Below the pieces are notes generated by a model, which did not search any database, was not told the DNA's origin, and saw nothing but the letters and a program-made list of their open reading frames with translations. Positions 46,201-52,384 of a stretch of DNA of 64,000 nt are shown one piece after another (the first letter of the stretch is position 1; each line of letters begins with the position of its first letter). The translations under genes were made by a program, and so were the position numbers. Origin of the DNA: Paraflavitalea devenefica (lineage in GTDB: Bacteria; Bacteroidota; Bacteroidia; Chitinophagales; Chitinophagaceae). Where the stretch lies: the NCBI RefSeq assembly GCF_011759375.1, contig NZ_JAARML010000005.1, positions 496,001-560,000 on the forward strand, given 5' to 3'.

Positions 46201-49154
46201 ATAAGGGGCTCGATGCTGCCGCCAATCAATGGGCGCCTGTTGCTATTAGCGACTATAAGGAATCCGTGGCTTATGATCCCAATGGCAATATACTTTCTTA
46301 CCTGAGGAATGGTACTCCTTCCATGGGCCAACAAGAAGTCATGGATTCCCTGACTTATTATTATGAGGGCAACTCCAACCGGTTGACTTACGTTAACGAT
46401 TCTGTTTCTCTCAATGTCTATGCAGAAGACCTGGATGACCAAAGCCCCGGTAATTTCACTTATGATGCCATTGGCAATCTGAAAACAGATTTTGCTGCAG
46501 GCATTACCAACATCACCTGGAATGTGTACGGCAAGATAGCCAGCATAGAAAAGGGCAGCACGATCATTACCTACGGTTATGATGCGTCAGGTAATCGCAT
46601 CACCAAAACGGCCAATAACAAAACCACTGTTTATGTGCGGGATGCATCAGGCAACGTAATGAGCATTTATGAAAAACCGGCCAGTACGCCCCTTAAACAG
46701 GTGGAAGTACATTTATATGGCAGCAGCCGACTGGGCATGACCACCACTTTAACAGCAGCACCTGTCACGGTGAACCTGCAAGGAGGGCTCAGTCCTGCCA
46801 CCCTAAGCACCTTTACACGGGGCGAGAAGGTCTTTGAAATGAGCAATCACCTCGGCAATGTGCTCACCACCCTTACCGACCGTAAGTTGCAGCACAGTAC
46901 GGATAGTACCTTGCGGGATTATTATGAGGCGGATATATTGACTGCTACGGACTACTATCCCTTTGGCATGATGATGCCTGGCCGTGGGGTGGCGTTAACC
47001 GGTTGTCATGAAGAGTTGCAGGATGCAGTGGAGTTGAAAGTGACCAGCGACCTGAATAGCGGAGTAACTCAACCAATTGCCAATAGGTACCTTCATAACG
47101 GCGTCACCTGGCAACAGCAGGCCAATGGTATTGTTTCACTTGTCAATGGGACTTTCCGGGTGGAAAACAGCGGTACTTCCGGCAGTGATGGTATGCTGGT
47201 GGTAGTGCCCTCCTCTATGATAGAGCCATTTACCACTTATATGATGGAGTGCGATATCATTGAGCAGTCGCCTAGCATTACAGAGTTCAACATACAGGCA
47301 ATTTCTCAAACGAACGACTCCTATCGTGTGTCCATTCTTGCCTCCGGCACAGGACACCGTTCCATCATTTTTACTACGGGAGCTACAGTGGGTAACTTTG
47401 TGGCCTTCCGCATTTCGGCACGGCCGTCTACCGCAGGTTTGTATTTTATCGTGGACAACTTCTCGTTGAAGAAATATACCCTTGTCAATCAAACGCAGGA
47501 GTTCGCTACTGATTTCAATACAGCCAGCATGAGCGGTGTGGATATCAATGACAATGGTAAGCTATGGAAACCGCTGAATGCTTCTATTACCAGCCTGAGC
47601 GTGGTAGGTACAACCGATAAAAAAATTCAGGTGGCCTGTACCAATGCCAATGACAGCAGGATGATGACCGATCTGCCGGTGGTAGTAGCAAATGGAAGGC
47701 GTTACCTGATGAAATTTAGTGTAGAGCAAAGCCAGGCAGACAAGCGTGTATATTTGACGATACTCACCCGTTCGGGAGGCGGGGTCTGGACCGCTACGTC
47801 ACATACAGGGTTGTTTTACCTAGGCTCCGGCGATTTCCAGTACAATTTTGAATTGCCGGCCGGTGCCGATCAGATGCAGGTTCACTTCTCCCGTTTCAAT
47901 ACAGGTAATACGTTCGATGGATTGGATGTGCCCTATACCATTGACAACTTCAGTGTGGTCTACCTTGAACCGAAAGACAAGAAAACTGTTACGGTTTGCG
48001 ATCAGCCTCCCAGTGGAGAAGGTATATACCGGTATGGCTTTAATGGCAAAGAGAATGACAATGAAATAAAAGGTGAAGGCAACCAGCAGGATTACGGCCT
48101 GCGGATCTATGATCCAAGGTTGGGCAGGTTTTTGAGTGTGGATCCGCTGACTAAGGATTTTCCCTGGTACACTCCATATCAATATGCAGGCAATAGCCCA
48201 ATATTAAATATTGATTTAGATGGTGCCGAACCGCTGCCATCTAATCCGATAAATGGCCAGCAAGCTATAGGAGATAATACAGGAGAGGGTATGACCCCCG
48301 TAAATGGATTTGTGGCAATTCCTAAGGAATCAAAGGTTTTATACCAACGTGTAGACCAAGGCACAAAAACAGGTGTGAAGGCGTGGATTCCCATAGCATT
48401 CAATACCCCGGAAGGAGAAGTATACAAATGGGATCAGGATAAAAGATGGTATGTTACAGATGAGGGTAAAGAATTTGTACAGGCAATGTATAATGATATT
48501 ACAGATTGGGGTATGAGAAATATGGGTAAAGTGCTTACATCTTTTTTTGGAAATGCTTTAGAAGGTGACCCATTCAAGGATATAAAAGCGGCATATGACT
48601 ATTATCTGGCAAATGGAGGAGGCAACGCCGGCGGATTTATATTGAATACCCTTAAAAGCTCTGTTTCAAATTCATATGAGGATATTAAGGCAGGAGGACA
48701 TAGAAGATTAGGCGCTTTTATTGGAATCTGGAATTTCACCAGTAGCTTAGCGAGTGGAAGTTTATTGACAAAAAGTACTGCACCAATTAAAACAGGTACT
48801 CTTGTAACAATGGCGGAGGAATTATTTGCACAAGGCCTGGCGCAGGAGATGATGAAAAAGCCGATTAAATATGGAGTATACAAGCTTTTTGGTGCACAGG
48901 GAATGGTTGGCTCCACCTTTAACCTGAATGTCTTTTTTATGGAGACTGCAAAACAGTTTAAAAGCTTGAAAAATTTTCGGGCCGCAATGTCTGCCTTTGA
49001 AGACGCAGCTACCAAAGCTGGTGCAAAAAAGGTTTCAATATATGGTTCATCAATAGTAAATGATGGCTTTCTTAATGAATCAGTAATGAGCCGGTTTGGG
49101 TATACTGTTACCAAAACGAACTCAGGTATGCTCTTCGAGAAAGCCTTGAAATAA
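40206..49154 (+). CDS. RHS-repeat polymorphic toxin (2982 aa)
   Basis: ATG 40206. An alternative ATG at 40266 starts closer to the signal sequence PKVLVVLLAALCCSLAALA. The N-terminal about 1300 residues form a beta-rich, Fn3-like scaffold resembling DUF6443-type RHS proteins. A Cys-rich part holds two CPxGYHWxxxxxxCVED units (44202-44325). YD repeats run about residues 1570-2260 (YYYDMAGNLV, WFDRLGRLV, YDHLGRMTEVG), ending DYYPFGMMMPGR. About 345 residues of two jelly-roll-like domains come next, then the core YRYGFNGKENDNE...YDPRLGRFLSVDPLTKD...NIDLDG. After that motif (residue 2674 on) a distinct AT-rich 309-aa C-terminal toxin module begins. Secreted through Sec; the immunity candidate follows 5 bp on. 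Confidence 0.9.
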   Translation: MPSIMQPEQLLQTGNPSRWKMPKVLVVLLAALCCSLAALARQQDDGIEDNPQVQQLTGPALTVGASIFTSFIPGTQTDSAIVNIVSLKLKEETDLFIRNNFTATVKLKIVYGKDAAHLDSITQQLLSVTYNREQRSKYNAQNYIHFKGAGYVRVTVLEITPSTVGAINIVNLLQVENEMRVTRYYTLGNNIQPVSFTTGTPSSTDDELGVNWAWPTDAGHTHTQLEWTWLENEMASYYYVNGSLNYDLLFRNNSTRIDLPHNINSYQIPLLYGDAGKLYCRIRAVNIKKNGSRSDGPWSTPQSPFFAGHQNNLNWQAATSFAEEGKRKAVIQYFDGSLRGRQTVTKDNATNTTITAETFYDGEGRPGIQILPVPGISTKIGYTPNLNLFAANTTLGLNTPQAANTDPAAYFDLQPVATPTSITPALQTGSGAALYYSASNPEKTTDANKNIPDAEGYPYSVTRYTPDATGRIQAQSGVGAALQMGRGHETKYYYGTAAQEELDGLFGTEAGNYTHYFKNMVKDANGQMSVSYTDMHGRTIATALTGDAPTNMVPLSLNATHYPNQAGTLITRNLLNSTTNTVKGNSIEAINTLLVPATTLHEFTYKLDPEKLQLTSCTGPQVCYDCMYNLEISITDESGDLPPIVRRYNNINLAADDDCNTGVQGFKDSTGALIPNNTIIDTITLLPGAWTIRKTLTISETSLQLQKEAWLQKGLCKTEQQLIDSLKSVLETITGCNTPAAPVTCTSCLAELGDSITYRTNYLNAVGNPNPVPPSLSDEIRAAWKSAKATCEQLCTTTSANLPTKRQLMLGDMMPYGGQYARDTGTSNTYKKYNIFSIQYAGQPFFRSPLTGNQPGANYYNSQGQVDPVQQTLSTITPDDFTSAFQYQWAEALLPRHPEYARLLFAENQLTGSYNWINTFLQTNTWAQAEAANYILYTGNTTAAPHNDPFYAVSPGSKSAMLTKVNDNYISREDITLSMWQMAYGDVRCKTLTNASQQKSCYLNAPKQPATTLPAPFNNLTTAEKDQVWLTFRSLYGNERERQVNDYINTSVPLADASQIVADGYTLHFPTEAQMVQQYNDNGEWNWWPATPGGPPAMPLNQGSTSPAQTYASRCDSYINNWRQALLQCPQLAAHPDTALILAAITTQMAAVCKKGSDAANPYGASNVAPGTPVDGSPRNFEEVINKVFADYDIPENTLCNPYVIEFPKPYGKNPRFTPELVTTLDTCNCSRFTQLKNEATLAGYNPAVLSSLNQYFLATYNDTITATLYYAFNSCSQLGNQVVCYTVYDTIYHPCGQLDPCNASLMSRSAQSKKGTDTSASAKTNQMMVPECPTGYHWSYTLNQCVEDGTEPPLCPDGYHWDFELLMCVEDAPPPQCATPCPRSVCDTIRNFTIPLITPQPWPAFLKCGYTGGRRCLTCADLSSLTQAFKDSFDAPFDSAPVMTSGLTPEQIGYNVLYQRFLNYRTGFQYNWLEYAQAAANAGCNLANLAGNATATQNVICADTKPLNDTTGILLSNPPCQQAYNMAVAWAQQIYESRTQTLMADFETAYRAKCLAAAAIEEFSVKYNSKEYHYTLYYYDMAGNLVKTVPPKGARPNFTDTFLLQVRNARRDHMEKAPSHHLVTDYRYNSLNLVREQRSPDAGTTLFWFDRLGRLVVSRNAQQAANDKYSYTRYDHLGRMTEVGQKPQTTAMTQTTSQDTTALKDWLLNSGGTREQITFTVYDQPYVFQNNTYLTQRNLRNRVSFTATQKLATDALHYAASFYTYDEHGNVDTLLQDFAGVPEMETIDQRFKKIAYNYDLMSGKVNMMSYQPGSYDAFYHRYQYDVEDKLTTVETSRDKICWERDVAYQYYKYGPLSRTVLGSQQVQGMDYAYTLQGWLKGVNTTGISNVGLDMGRDGSIGGGNAVVARDALGFALHYYDAVEGSNAWIDYKPITGTSAFARPGAASAFVSLYNGNIGAISINNIGLNKGTQSPINTQPLFYRYRHDQLNRMISMQAYKGLDAAANQWAPVAISDYKESVAYDPNGNILSYLRNGTPSMGQQEVMDSLTYYYEGNSNRLTYVNDSVSLNVYAEDLDDQSPGNFTYDAIGNLKTDFAAGITNITWNVYGKIASIEKGSTIITYGYDASGNRITKTANNKTTVYVRDASGNVMSIYEKPASTPLKQVEVHLYGSSRLGMTTTLTAAPVTVNLQGGLSPATLSTFTRGEKVFEMSNHLGNVLTTLTDRKLQHSTDSTLRDYYEADILTATDYYPFGMMMPGRGVALTGCHEELQDAVELKVTSDLNSGVTQPIANRYLHNGVTWQQQANGIVSLVNGTFRVENSGTSGSDGMLVVVPSSMIEPFTTYMMECDIIEQSPSITEFNIQAISQTNDSYRVSILASGTGHRSIIFTTGATVGNFVAFRISARPSTAGLYFIVDNFSLKKYTLVNQTQEFATDFNTASMSGVDINDNGKLWKPLNASITSLSVVGTTDKKIQVACTNANDSRMMTDLPVVVANGRRYLMKFSVEQSQADKRVYLTILTRSGGGVWTATSHTGLFYLGSGDFQYNFELPAGADQMQVHFSRFNTGNTFDGLDVPYTIDNFSVVYLEPKDKKTVTVCDQPPSGEGIYRYGFNGKENDNEIKGEGNQQDYGLRIYDPRLGRFLSVDPLTKDFPWYTPYQYAGNSPILNIDLDGAEPLPSNPINGQQAIGDNTGEGMTPVNGFVAIPKESKVLYQRVDQGTKTGVKAWIPIAFNTPEGEVYKWDQDKRWYVTDEGKEFVQAMYNDITDWGMRNMGKVLTSFFGNALEGDPFKDIKAAYDYYLANGGGNAGGFILNTLKSSVSNSYEDIKAGGHRRLGAFIGIWNFTSSLASGSLLTKSTAPIKTGTLVTMAEELFAQGLAQEMMKKPIKYGVYKLFGAQGMVGSTFNLNVFFMETAKQFKSLKNFRAAMSAFEDAATKAGAKKVSIYGSSIVNDGFLNESVMSRFGYTVTKTNSGMLFEKALK

Positions 49155-49159
49155 ATTTT

Positions 49160-49555
49160 ATGAATGCAAATAGTTTAAGGGCTATTTTCCTGCGAAAAGG
49201 AGAAGAAGGGCTTTATACAAAAGCTAAAAATATTATTCCTGGATATGTACTTTCAGATACAATTTCCGACAAAGACATTATTGTCAGCTATTACAAAAAC
49301 GATGAAGAGTGGCTTGCTCTTACGGACTCTTTGTTATTATTTAAGAATGATTTTTATATGGACTTAATCAAGCTGAAATATACTGATATTGAAAATGTCC
49401 ACCCTTTCCCATTTGGCGTTGATCCAAACTTTACAATGTCCAAAAGCGAGGATTTTATTTTCCTAAAAACCAAAACGGGGAATGTGTACAACCTGAAAGT
49501 TGAATCAGGCAGACCAAGAAATGGAATTCTGCAACTACTTCATCATGCAATCTAG
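49160..49555 (+). CDS. Putative immunity protein for the RHS toxin
   Basis: A 131-aa soluble protein without signal peptide, starting 5 bp after the RHS stop, the standard place for an immunity gene. Like the toxin tip it is AT-rich compared with the RHS core. The centre (WLALTDSLLLFKNDFYMDLIKLKYTDIENVHPFP ... FIFLKTKTGNVYNLKVE) has the strand pattern of a bacterial PH-like domain, ending in a helix RNGILQLLHHAI. It presumably binds and blocks the C-terminal toxin of its own producer. The family is not named with certainty. Confidence 0.75.
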   Translation: MNANSLRAIFLRKGEEGLYTKAKNIIPGYVLSDTISDKDIIVSYYKNDEEWLALTDSLLLFKNDFYMDLIKLKYTDIENVHPFPFGVDPNFTMSKSEDFIFLKTKTGNVYNLKVESGRPRNGILQLLHHAI

Positions 49556-49601
49556 ATTAAAGAAGATGGATGTATAATTTTCATACAGGCATAACCGTAC
49601 C

Positions 49602-49669
49602 TGAGGAATACTTGTAAAAGAACAAGTATTCCTCAAGGAACAATAATGTGGATGTGTGTTTCACGCTAC
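49602..49669. repeat. Structured intergenic repeat, divergent copy C
   Basis: It starts with a perfect 14-bp hairpin (tgaggaatacttgt / acaagtattcctca, loop aaaaga) and continues with acaataatgtgga...gtgtttcacgctac. It shares ggaatacttgt(g)aaaa and the tgtttcacg end with copies A and B at 56113 and 57011. It lies 47 bp after the immunity gene. Confidence 0.55.
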
Positions 49670-49810
49670 AACCCAAATCCTTCAATCTGATCCGATACAA
49701 GCCTGATGAGTTTGCCCAATAGATCTGCAATAGCTTAAGCCCAGCAACCAAATCCTGTGCTTAAGGCAGAAAAATCATTATCTTTGACGCAGATACAACT
49801 TTCCGTTAGC

Positions 49811-50239
49811 ATGTCAACTCTCCTATTCGCCCTTATAGGTATCCTTTTATTAGACTTCATGGCCATACTATTCTTCCTGAAACCTGCCTGGCTGGAATAT
49901 GTCCGGATACAACAACTGATGAAAACAGGATATTTTACCAAGGGTCCAATCATAGACTACAATCAAAAAAAAGATGAGGATTTGCACACTACATATGCAC
50001 CCATAGTAAAACTCACTACTCAAAATGGCCAGGAACTTATTATTGAATCTGATGATTATAGCTCTATACGAAAGGATATTGGGGAGTTGGTCACTATCTG
50101 TTACGAAGCCGAATACCCTGCAAATGCTATTATAAACCCACAGTCTTTAATCTGGTCTCACTTATGTGTTATGATCTTCGTCTCGATCATAATATTGGGG
50201 ATTACTATTGGAGTGGTATTTTTTAGCAACACGTTGTAA
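49811..50239 (+). CDS. DUF3592-like two-span membrane protein
   Basis: A 142-aa protein. ATG 49811 (MSTLLFALIGILLLDFMAILFFL) is preferred to an upstream GTG. An N-terminal span, then a soluble beta domain of about 80 residues (GPIIDYNQKKDEDLHTTYAPIVKLTTQNGQELIIESDD), then a C-terminal span (CVMIFVSIIILGITIGVVFF). The order TM, small beta domain with a YxPxVxF-like motif, TM is that of DUF3592 proteins. Many such genes follow RHS loci, so an accessory immunity role is possible. The gap before it contains repeat copy C. Confidence 0.65.
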   Translation: MSTLLFALIGILLLDFMAILFFLKPAWLEYVRIQQLMKTGYFTKGPIIDYNQKKDEDLHTTYAPIVKLTTQNGQELIIESDDYSSIRKDIGELVTICYEAEYPANAIINPQSLIWSHLCVMIFVSIIILGITIGVVFFSNTL

Positions 50240-50263
50240 ATTCACTGAACACAACCAACAGAT

Positions 50264-50587
50264 ATGCCAACTGTTTATGGACCTCTTAACTCTCCCCTGG
50301 CTAAATCCCTTAAGACGATATGGCCGGATTTCCAGCATAAGAATATTCGACACACAAGAGTTGTAGTTCCTCGCCAACAAGCATGGAGCATCTATACAAT
50401 CCGGTATAATGTAAAGCTAAGCAAAGCAGCCTTTTCAGATCAACCAGGATACGAAAAAGCATTAGCGGAATTAAACAGTTTTAAGGAAGAGCTTGTTGCG
50501 ATTCATACATTCACTGATATTAAAGAACTCGTTATCGTATTTTCAGACGTGACAGATACTTTAATCATTGGGAGTTTCTTGTGGTAA
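50264..50587 (+). CDS. Small protein of unknown function, possibly truncated by a stop
   Basis: A 107-aa soluble protein (MPTVYGPLNSPLAKSLKTIW...). It has alternating strands and a helix (YEKALAELNSFKEELVAIH), ending FSDVTDTLIIGSFLW. After its TAA the same frame continues for 23 codons (SKALAKKAKVEAVKTTLAAN..., to TAA at 50657-50659) with coding-like, Ala/Lys-rich helical character. The annotated stop may therefore be a nonsense mutation. No family is recognised. It sits in the small-gene region after the toxin operon. Confidence 0.5.
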   Translation: MPTVYGPLNSPLAKSLKTIWPDFQHKNIRHTRVVVPRQQAWSIYTIRYNVKLSKAAFSDQPGYEKALAELNSFKEELVAIHTFTDIKELVIVFSDVTDTLIIGSFLW

Positions 50588-50670
50588 TCCAAAGCATTGG
50601 CGAAAAAGGCGAAAGTAGAAGCTGTAAAGACTACACTGGCTGCAAATCTCCAAGGATAAGTCCGAAATAA

Positions 50671-50699
50671 ACCTCCGGGCTTTGTGACTTCCCGGAGGT
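50671..50699. terminator. Hairpin between convergent genes
   Basis: acctccggg / cccggaggt, 9 bp perfect with an 11-nt loop, between the 107-aa gene and the cupredoxin gene. Confidence 0.6.
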
Positions 50700-50719
50700 A
50701 TGTGTGATTTTTATACACT

Positions 50720-51079
50720 TTAATTTCCTGCCACCACTACAATTACAGCGGTCATTCCCAGGTGGTGCCTGCAATGATAGGCAATAGTTCCGGTGCTGTT
50801 AAATGTGCGACTGTAACTGGCGCCCGGTTGCATATCGCCACTATCAAAACTATTGTTATCAGCAGTAACGGTGTGAACCATCGTATCATCGTTTTTCCAT
50901 ATTACTGTTGTTCCCGACACAACCTGCAGGTTGGTGTTGGAGAAAACAGAATTCTTCATGAACACCGTGGGGGAATTATTGTTGCCATTTCCGTTATCCT
51001 TATCCTTACTGCAAGCCGCCATCAATGTAGCCATCAACAGGACCATAAAAGTGTAGCTAAAAAGATGCTTCGTTTTCAT
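50720..51079 (-). CDS. Cupredoxin (plastocyanin-like) lipoprotein
   Basis: A 119-aa protein. ATG 51079 begins the lipoprotein signal MKTKHLFSYTFMVLLMATLMAAC. A Gly/Asn linker (KDKDNGNGNNNSP) leads into a small cupredoxin domain. The type-1 copper ligands are visible: His in TMVHTVTAD, then Cys, His and Met in AYHCRHHLGM at the C-terminus. It is predicted to be a lipid-anchored electron carrier outside the inner membrane. The partner oxidase is not in the window. Confidence 0.88.
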   Translation of the reverse strand: MKTKHLFSYTFMVLLMATLMAACSKDKDNGNGNNNSPTVFMKNSVFSNTNLQVVSGTTVIWKNDDTMVHTVTADNNSFDSGDMQPGASYSRTFNSTGTIAYHCRHHLGMTAVIVVVAGN

Positions 51080-51430
51080 ACACCTACATTTCAGATTTAA
51101 CAAATAGCAGTGCAAAGAATATAAGTTGCAACAATTGGGCCCGGGGAAGCATTTTTAGACAAGAAAAGGCTTAGCGTCTGTATTTCAGGCAGCAATAATG
51201 TGTTAAAAAGTTCCCCCATAAGGGGTAGATGCTGTTAAAGTATACCGGATTCTATCGGTCCAACTCATTGGAGAAAACAGTTTTTTTCTTATATTGTAGT
51301 ATACGATTACCGCATATTCATTCATTTTTTCATGATCAGCCTTTCGCACATATCCTACTTTTTTCTTCCTGCCGACCCTTCTCCCAGGGAGTCCTTGTGG
51401 ACCGGTCTGTCTGCTTTTGCTTCTTTTGCC

Positions 51431-51562
51431 TACGCTTAAAGTACGCTTATGATACGCTCATGGTACGCTTATGATGCCCTCCACATCTTGGCTTACTTTC
51501 GGCTTAGTATGGACTTAATATGGGCCTGATAGGAGCAATATATGGGCTGCCTATAGCCGGTA
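51431..51562. repeat. Tandem array of twelve degenerate 11-bp units (array 2)
   Basis: Units start every 11 bp from 51431: tacgcttaaag, tacgcttatga, tacgctcatgg, tacgcttatga, two diverged units, then tttcggcttag, tatggacttaa, tatgggcctga, taggagcaata, tatgggctgcc, tatagccggta. All begin with t. Two weaker pyrimidine-rich units may precede it from 51409. The tatggg-type half matches array 1 at 81-135. The rest of the gap 51080-51737 holds nothing I can name. The array ends 175 bp before the next ATG. Confidence 0.85.
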
Positions 51563-51737
51563 ACGCGGAAAGACCGGAAAGGGATATGAGATTGGGGTTT
51601 CATTTGTAATCAATAGTAATCATTTGTTATCCTTTATATTCATTTGTTTCATGCTCATTTGGAAATGGGTACCAGGCCGCTGTATGTTTGCAGTGAAAGT
51701 GGTGATGGTTCTTTTTCTAACATTTAAAAACAATTTT

Positions 51738-52325
51738 ATGGCAAAGCAAAAAGGTACACATCGATTTACCGGTAAGATGGGCGCCACCATCGGGTATAAA
51801 CTGAAGGATGAGTTCATCGAGCGTGAGAATGGTTCCAAAGAAGGCAAGGCGTTTAAGAAAGATCCGCGCCGTTGGCGTACGATGCATTATGCTGGTTTGT
51901 TTGCCCAGGCCTCCCAGACGGTAAAGTTTATTTATCGTGCATTACCGGAAGACCAACAGCAGCATGGCGTATATGGCAAGCTTTCCGGCATGGCATTTAC
52001 GATGATTAAAACAGGTAAAACAGTAGAAGAAGTGAAGGAAGTATTGACAAAACAATATGTGGAAGATAAGAAGCCGCTGGTGGAGGAAGTTGTCGCGGCA
52101 TCCTCCACGCAAAGCGGGACAAGCTCTTCGGGAGACAGTGCGAAGAAGGAGGCCGTGGACACAGGCACGTCTTCACGCCAGCCTGCTCCGTCTGCTTTCC
52201 CGCAGAATCGGGATAGGCCCTGCGAGGGTGAGACAGGTCGCACTAATTCTTTTAATCCGGAAAGGGACCTGTATGTGATGGCTACTGTAACCATGCCTGG
52301 CTTTTATTCAACGGTGTGCAGATGA
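51738..52325 (+). CDS. Basic protein of unknown function (MAKQKGTHRFTGKMG type)
   Basis: A 195-aa protein. ATG 51738 is chosen because the sequence from MAKQKGTHRFTGKMGATIGYK onward reads as a compact domain (residues 1-115, basic, ending in helices VEEVKEVLTKQYVED). The open frame before it looks random. The last about 80 residues are Ser/Thr/Arg-rich, low-complexity and Cys-containing. They may be a frameshifted or degenerate tail. No signal peptide. No established family is recognised. It is the gene directly downstream of 11-bp array 2. Confidence 0.55.
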   Translation: MAKQKGTHRFTGKMGATIGYKLKDEFIERENGSKEGKAFKKDPRRWRTMHYAGLFAQASQTVKFIYRALPEDQQQHGVYGKLSGMAFTMIKTGKTVEEVKEVLTKQYVEDKKPLVEEVVAASSTQSGTSSSGDSAKKEAVDTGTSSRQPAPSAFPQNRDRPCEGETGRTNSFNPERDLYVMATVTMPGFYSTVCR

Positions 52326-52384
52326 GGTGGTTTAAAATGCAAATGAGCGTTGAACTATATTAATACATAGCTAAAATAATGATG

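Noticed and set aside
32325..49154. Type IX secretion C-terminal sorting domains on the giant proteins
   Set aside because: The ends of both proteins (TIQ and EKALK) show no CTD-like strands or motifs.
51229..51474. 81-codon ORF before and over 11-bp array 2
   Set aside because: Cys/Phe-rich random-like translation running into the repeat array.
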